Part shown: piece by piece, positions 6,701-9,533 of the stretch
Layout: the number at the start of each line of letters is the position of its first letter
Numbering within the stretch: position 1 is the stretch's first letter
DNA from: JAFDVN01 sp964472275
Lineage (GTDB): Bacteria; Acidobacteriota; Holophagae; Holophagales; Holophagaceae
Reading direction: 5' to 3'
DNA length: 9,533 nucleotides
Assembly (NCBI GenBank): GCA_964472275.1
Contig: CAYYJN010000070.1
Coordinates: forward strand, 1 to 9,533
Made by a program: the position numbers and the translations under genes
The notes under the pieces: generated by a model
What the model saw: the letters and a program-made list of their open reading frames with translations, nothing else
What the model was told of the DNA's origin: nothing
The model's database searches: none

Positions 6701-7661
6701 GACCGGCGTCAGTTCCAATCCACAGGGCGCGGGAGGGCTTGCCTTCGGGAAGGAGGCTCCAGACGGTGTCACTGGGTAGGCCGTGGCCCAAACGAAACAA
6801 GGTCCAAGACTGGCCATCCCACCCCGCCAGGCCTTTGGCGCCACTGCCGACCCAGAGCGTCGCCTGACCGGACGCGGCGACCGTTCGAGCCAATGCGTTG
6901 ATCCCGACGCCCGCGATCGCCGACAGCGCGGGAAGGGCGATCCACCCGCCTGCCTCCCGGCGCCATACCTTCCCCTCCCGCGTGCCCGCCGTCAGGCCCT
7001 CTGGCGTGGCGAGCAAGGCTGTGACGCCCTGCCCTCGCAGCTCGACGCCGGTGACGCGGCCTTGTTCAACGCGCGCCAGCCCCGCGCGGGTCGCGACCCA
7101 TAGCGCGCCCTCGGCGAACGCGAGCGCCCGGGTCTGATCCGAGGGAAGCCCTTGGGCCGACCGGATCCAGGTCCACCGACCACCCTGGAACCGGCCCACG
7201 CCTCCCTGATCGGTCGCGATCCATAGCGCGCCCTCGCTCCAGAGGAGAGCATCCACCATCTGCGCGGCGGCGGGCATCTGATCCGCGAAACTGGTCCAGA
7301 CCCCATTCTGCCAACGGGCCAAGCCCCCATCTTGTCGGCCGAACCAGAGCGCGCCGTCCGGCGCGGCGACCACGCAGCGCAGGAAATTCGAGCGTGCGCG
7401 ATCCGGAAGGTTTTCCGTCCGCCACCCGCGGCCGTCGTACGCGGCGGCGCCATCCTGGGTCGCCACCCACAGCCGTCCCTGATCCAAGGCCAGGCCCATG
7501 GCGGCGTTCTCGGGCAGCCCATCCTTGCCGGTGAAGACCCGGAGCGGAGGCAGCATGTCGCGGACCGGGTCGCTCGGAGATGGGTGTTGGGACGCGCGCC
7601 GAGGCGCGCCCGCCGCCAATGCGGCGAGGCTCATCAGCGTGAGTAGGCAACGGCGGAGCAT
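3756..7661 (-). CDS. Membrane sensor with Reg_prop propellers, Y_Y_Y domain, GAF-like region and Ser/Thr protein kinase
   Basis: This 1301-residue protein probably senses a periplasmic ligand and phosphorylates cytoplasmic proteins. Order: signal peptide (1-25); about 13 Reg_prop blades with LWVATxxG and GLPxD motifs (about 45-630), enough for two seven-bladed propellers; Y_Y_Y domain (about 665-740, with LAPGAYTLRLVARAPDG); one membrane helix (about 748-769); coiled coil (770-810); GAF-like region (about 815-935); second coiled coil (935-960); cysteine knuckle C966/C969/C972/C980; kinase domain (1000-1265). Kinase residues are intact: glycine loop LGEGGMG, K1030, E1049, HRD with D1125, N1130, DFG with D1146, and SPE at 1173-1175, so it should be active. 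Reg_prop/Y_Y_Y sensors usually end in histidine kinases or GGDEF domains, so the Ser/Thr kinase output is unusual. The start is the first in-frame ATG, with a signal peptide right behind it but no clear Shine-Dalgarno sequence. The gene diverges from glyA across 58 bp and is followed by purB after 20 bp. Confidence 0.95.
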   Translation of the reverse strand: MLRRCLLTLMSLAALAAGAPRRASQHPSPSDPVRDMLPPLRVFTGKDGLPENAAMGLALDQGRLWVATQDGAAAYDGRGWRTENLPDRARSNFLRCVVAAPDGALWFGRQDGGLARWQNGVWTSFADQMPAAAQMVDALLWSEGALWIATDQGGVGRFQGGRWTWIRSAQGLPSDQTRALAFAEGALWVATRAGLARVEQGRVTGVELRGQGVTALLATPEGLTAGTREGKVWRREAGGWIALPALSAIAGVGINALARTVAASGQATLWVGSGAKGLAGWDGQSWTLFRLGHGLPSDTVWSLLPEGKPSRALWIGTDAGLVRMGFGGWRQAGVDSGLQDPSVYTMLIPTAPRLAGTAWFGTRTRVYRFENGEAQPVRLPKGDGAFALTEWRDAIYLKPFDGPLYATRDGERFTEVRPPLPIGNLRRLQPMTDEAGVDHLWAVSGVSGLWREDADRWTKIEGLPTDRLHCAVRTSDGALWVGTERAGLLRVEKGRVQVFGLKEGLPNLTVMCLRELRRNGEPWLFAGTEGGGLLMAPLTADPKWQELSSTTSPALPNDTIYQLRADRAGRLYAFTNQGVARLSFEGASLRVETFGSEDGLPSPEFNGGASAVDSEGRIWGGTAAGAVVFDPGQELPSVALPEVNLDAVFVNGVPRAMSSGVRLDWRDRALRFGFRLPVLFKADQVRYQTQLLGLEDHPSTWTAEPFREFPGLAPGAYTLRLVARAPDGRTTPPLDFAFTLPSPPWASPWAYALYAVVVLLAILLLVRVRLATLRRRADALEAVVAARTSEVEAQKAHIEEQNRRIAGLVARAGLAQQDLFAWAKEIGREVADALSAEEVGLFMVQEEGLRALGESGVHAPTLEMLQAVPAFGQERRGREEPVAEERRQGQVVPVRGSGGELLGGVVVKGAPPMGPLEHQMVSAFAAQMGAVLELHRTRKNLQAARARQAEAKASLQAKGIELMHLCPVCRRCYPDAVTHCPEDGAALEMPRLLPRLIEGRYRLERLLGEGGMGLVFGATDERLGREVALKLLKPELYAASAVQARFQQEARSLAALAHPGIIAIFDSGELEDGHAFLVMERLHGTPLGALIEQKGAGAPAQVASLLRQAGAALAAAHRAGILHRDIKPDNFFLTQAGEGFRVKLLDFGLAKPLDAAGGLTRTGMVVGTPQFMSPEQVKGRALDARSDLYSFAATLYEALTGRRLIRTEFSMEVFAAITRGQHTRLGDLLLMPEPLEQAIESALALDPNQRPKDLEAWVDQVAAGLERMPGRSHGWPPIPAEGFARTPKVEGSEPTAQKPSA

Positions 7662-7719
7662 GTGAAGGGTTCATGATCGCACCCTGCCGTCATGCGAGAA
7701 TGGCCGTTTCGAGGTCGCC
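7662..7719. promoter_or_regulatory. 58-bp divergent intergenic region between the sensor kinase and glyA
   Basis: Both genes start outward from this short gap, so their promoters must lie in it or overlap the coding starts. On the plus strand TGCGAGAAT (7693-7701) fits an extended -10 element (TGn followed by GAGAAT), which would give a very short glyA leader; no convincing -35 is seen. GAGG at 7711-7714 is the likely glyA ribosome site. On the minus strand I see no clear promoter. No strong palindromic operator is visible. The promoter call is weak; the divergent arrangement itself is certain. Confidence 0.4.
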
Positions 7720-8958
<1,239 letters not shown>

Positions 8959-8964
8959 CAAGAC

Positions 8965-9042
8965 TCGCCACGAACGCTCGAATATCACGAAGGCCACGAA
9001 ATGAAATTCGTGGCCTTCGCGGCTTTTGTGCCTTCGTGGTGA
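8965..9042. repeat. Hairpin-forming intergenic repeat (CCACGAAG-type) downstream of glyA
   Basis: The centre is a perfect 13-bp inverted repeat, 8988-9000 against 9007-9019 (CGAAGGCCACGAA), with the six-base loop ATGAAA. The pairing extends outward imperfectly: 8965-9000 and 9007-9042 match at 28 of 36 positions without gaps. Units such as CCACGAAG recur at about 8-base spacing. The element starts 6 bases after the glyA stop and ends 12 bases before the next gene's ATG, so it fills nearly the whole gap. It could act as a terminator or 3'-end stabiliser, but no T-run follows. It shares a core with the repeat at 173-247 (14 of 15 bases) in the same orientation relative to the upstream gene. Confidence 0.8.
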
Positions 9043-9054
9043 TTTACTTCAGGC

Positions 9055-9528
9055 ATGGATGCCGACGGCCTCTTCCTCTACGGCCCGCTGCGCGAAGGCG
9101 GCGCGCAGCACGCGTGGGTGAAGCGGACCAACTTCGAGGGGCTCTGCGCCGCGTGGACGGCGGGGCGGCTCTTCCACCTCGCCGATGAGAACTCGCCTGC
9201 CTTGGTGCCGGGCCCTATTCCCGAGGCGCTGCCGCCGGGGCCGGGCTGGGTCTTCGGCGAGTTCGTCGGCTACGGCGACGAGACGGAGCTGGAGGCCGCC
9301 GTGGAGAACCTCGACGCGCTGGAAGGCGTGGCCGAGGAGCGCACCGAGCGTCGCCTTCTGCCCGTGTTGCTGGGAGGCGGCCAAGTCTACAAGGCCTGGG
9401 CCTGGATCCACCCCGAAGACCGCCTGCCCCGCCTGGAGCGGGAAGCGCTTGAGATCAAGAGTGGCGACTGGAAGGACTACTTAGTCGGCCCTGAGAAACC
9501 ACCAGCCTCAGCACTGGCGCGGTCTTGA
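9055..9528 (+). CDS. Gamma-glutamylcyclotransferase-like (AIG2/GGCT fold) protein
   Basis: The 157-residue product opens with LFLYGPLREGG, the substrate-loop motif YGxLRxG (Y9-G15) of the gamma-glutamylcyclotransferase-like superfamily. It continues with GWVFGEFVGYGDETELEAAVENLDALEGV, where the LDxxEG glutamate (E90) is the presumed catalytic acid/base. AWAWIHPED and SGDWKDYL near the end also match the fold. Members cyclise gamma-glutamyl peptides or amines to release 5-oxoproline, or act in related repair; the substrate here cannot be told from sequence. Length is typical of small bacterial family members. The start ATG lies 12 bases after the hairpin repeat; only a weak AGG precedes it, so the start is fairly but not fully secure. 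The stop TGA overlaps an ATG (TGATGAAA at 9527-9533 with its first T at 9526), which may be the start of a coupled gene beyond the edge. Confidence 0.85.
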   Translation: MDADGLFLYGPLREGGAQHAWVKRTNFEGLCAAWTAGRLFHLADENSPALVPGPIPEALPPGPGWVFGEFVGYGDETELEAAVENLDALEGVAEERTERRLLPVLLGGGQVYKAWAWIHPEDRLPRLEREALEIKSGDWKDYLVGPEKPPASALARS

Positions 9529-9533
9529 TGAAA

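Noticed and set aside
9528..9533. Possible start (ATGAAA) of another plus-strand gene overlapping the last stop
   Set aside because: Only two codons are visible, too little to call a gene.

Overview
The window is GC-rich bacterial DNA with tightly packed genes. A eukaryotic-type Ser/Thr kinase fused to a Reg_prop/Y_Y_Y propeller sensor, the CPxC zinc-ribbon-like linker ahead of the kinase, and a PilZ-type protein together suggest Acidobacteriota, perhaps the Holophaga/Geothrix branch. This is an inference from gene style; the window holds no rRNA or other marker that fixes the taxon.

Layout: one minus-strand block runs from about 7661 down to the left edge. In transcription order it holds a 1301-residue membrane sensor kinase, adenylosuccinate lyase (purB), a 185-residue protein of unknown function, a cysteine-free relative of aspartate-semialdehyde dehydrogenase (USG-1-like), a 16-cysteine ferredoxin with four predicted [4Fe-4S] clusters, a hairpin-forming repeat, and the first codons of a probable PilZ-domain protein cut by the edge. 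Spacings are 20 bp, 1 bp, 25 bp and a 1-base stop/start overlap, so the first five genes could share one transcript. Diverging from the kinase across only 58 bp is glyA (serine hydroxymethyltransferase) on the plus strand, followed by a second hairpin repeat and a small gamma-glutamylcyclotransferase-like gene that ends at the right edge.

Functionally, purB (purine synthesis) and glyA (glycine and one-carbon units, which feed purine synthesis) flank the sensor kinase. A link between signalling and one-carbon/purine metabolism is possible but only inferred from position. The ASADH-like/ferredoxin pair is translationally coupled and probably works together, but its reaction is unknown.

Most worth a second look: the propeller-to-Ser/Thr-kinase fusion; the ASADH-like protein without any catalytic cysteine coupled to a NapG-like ferredoxin; the eukaryote-like PurB; and two intergenic hairpin elements that share a 15-bp core in the same orientation and each start 6-7 bp after a stop codon. 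I see no IS element, CRISPR array, tRNA or rRNA. I found no clearly novel multi-gene system; the strongest candidate is the ASADH-like/ferredoxin pair.
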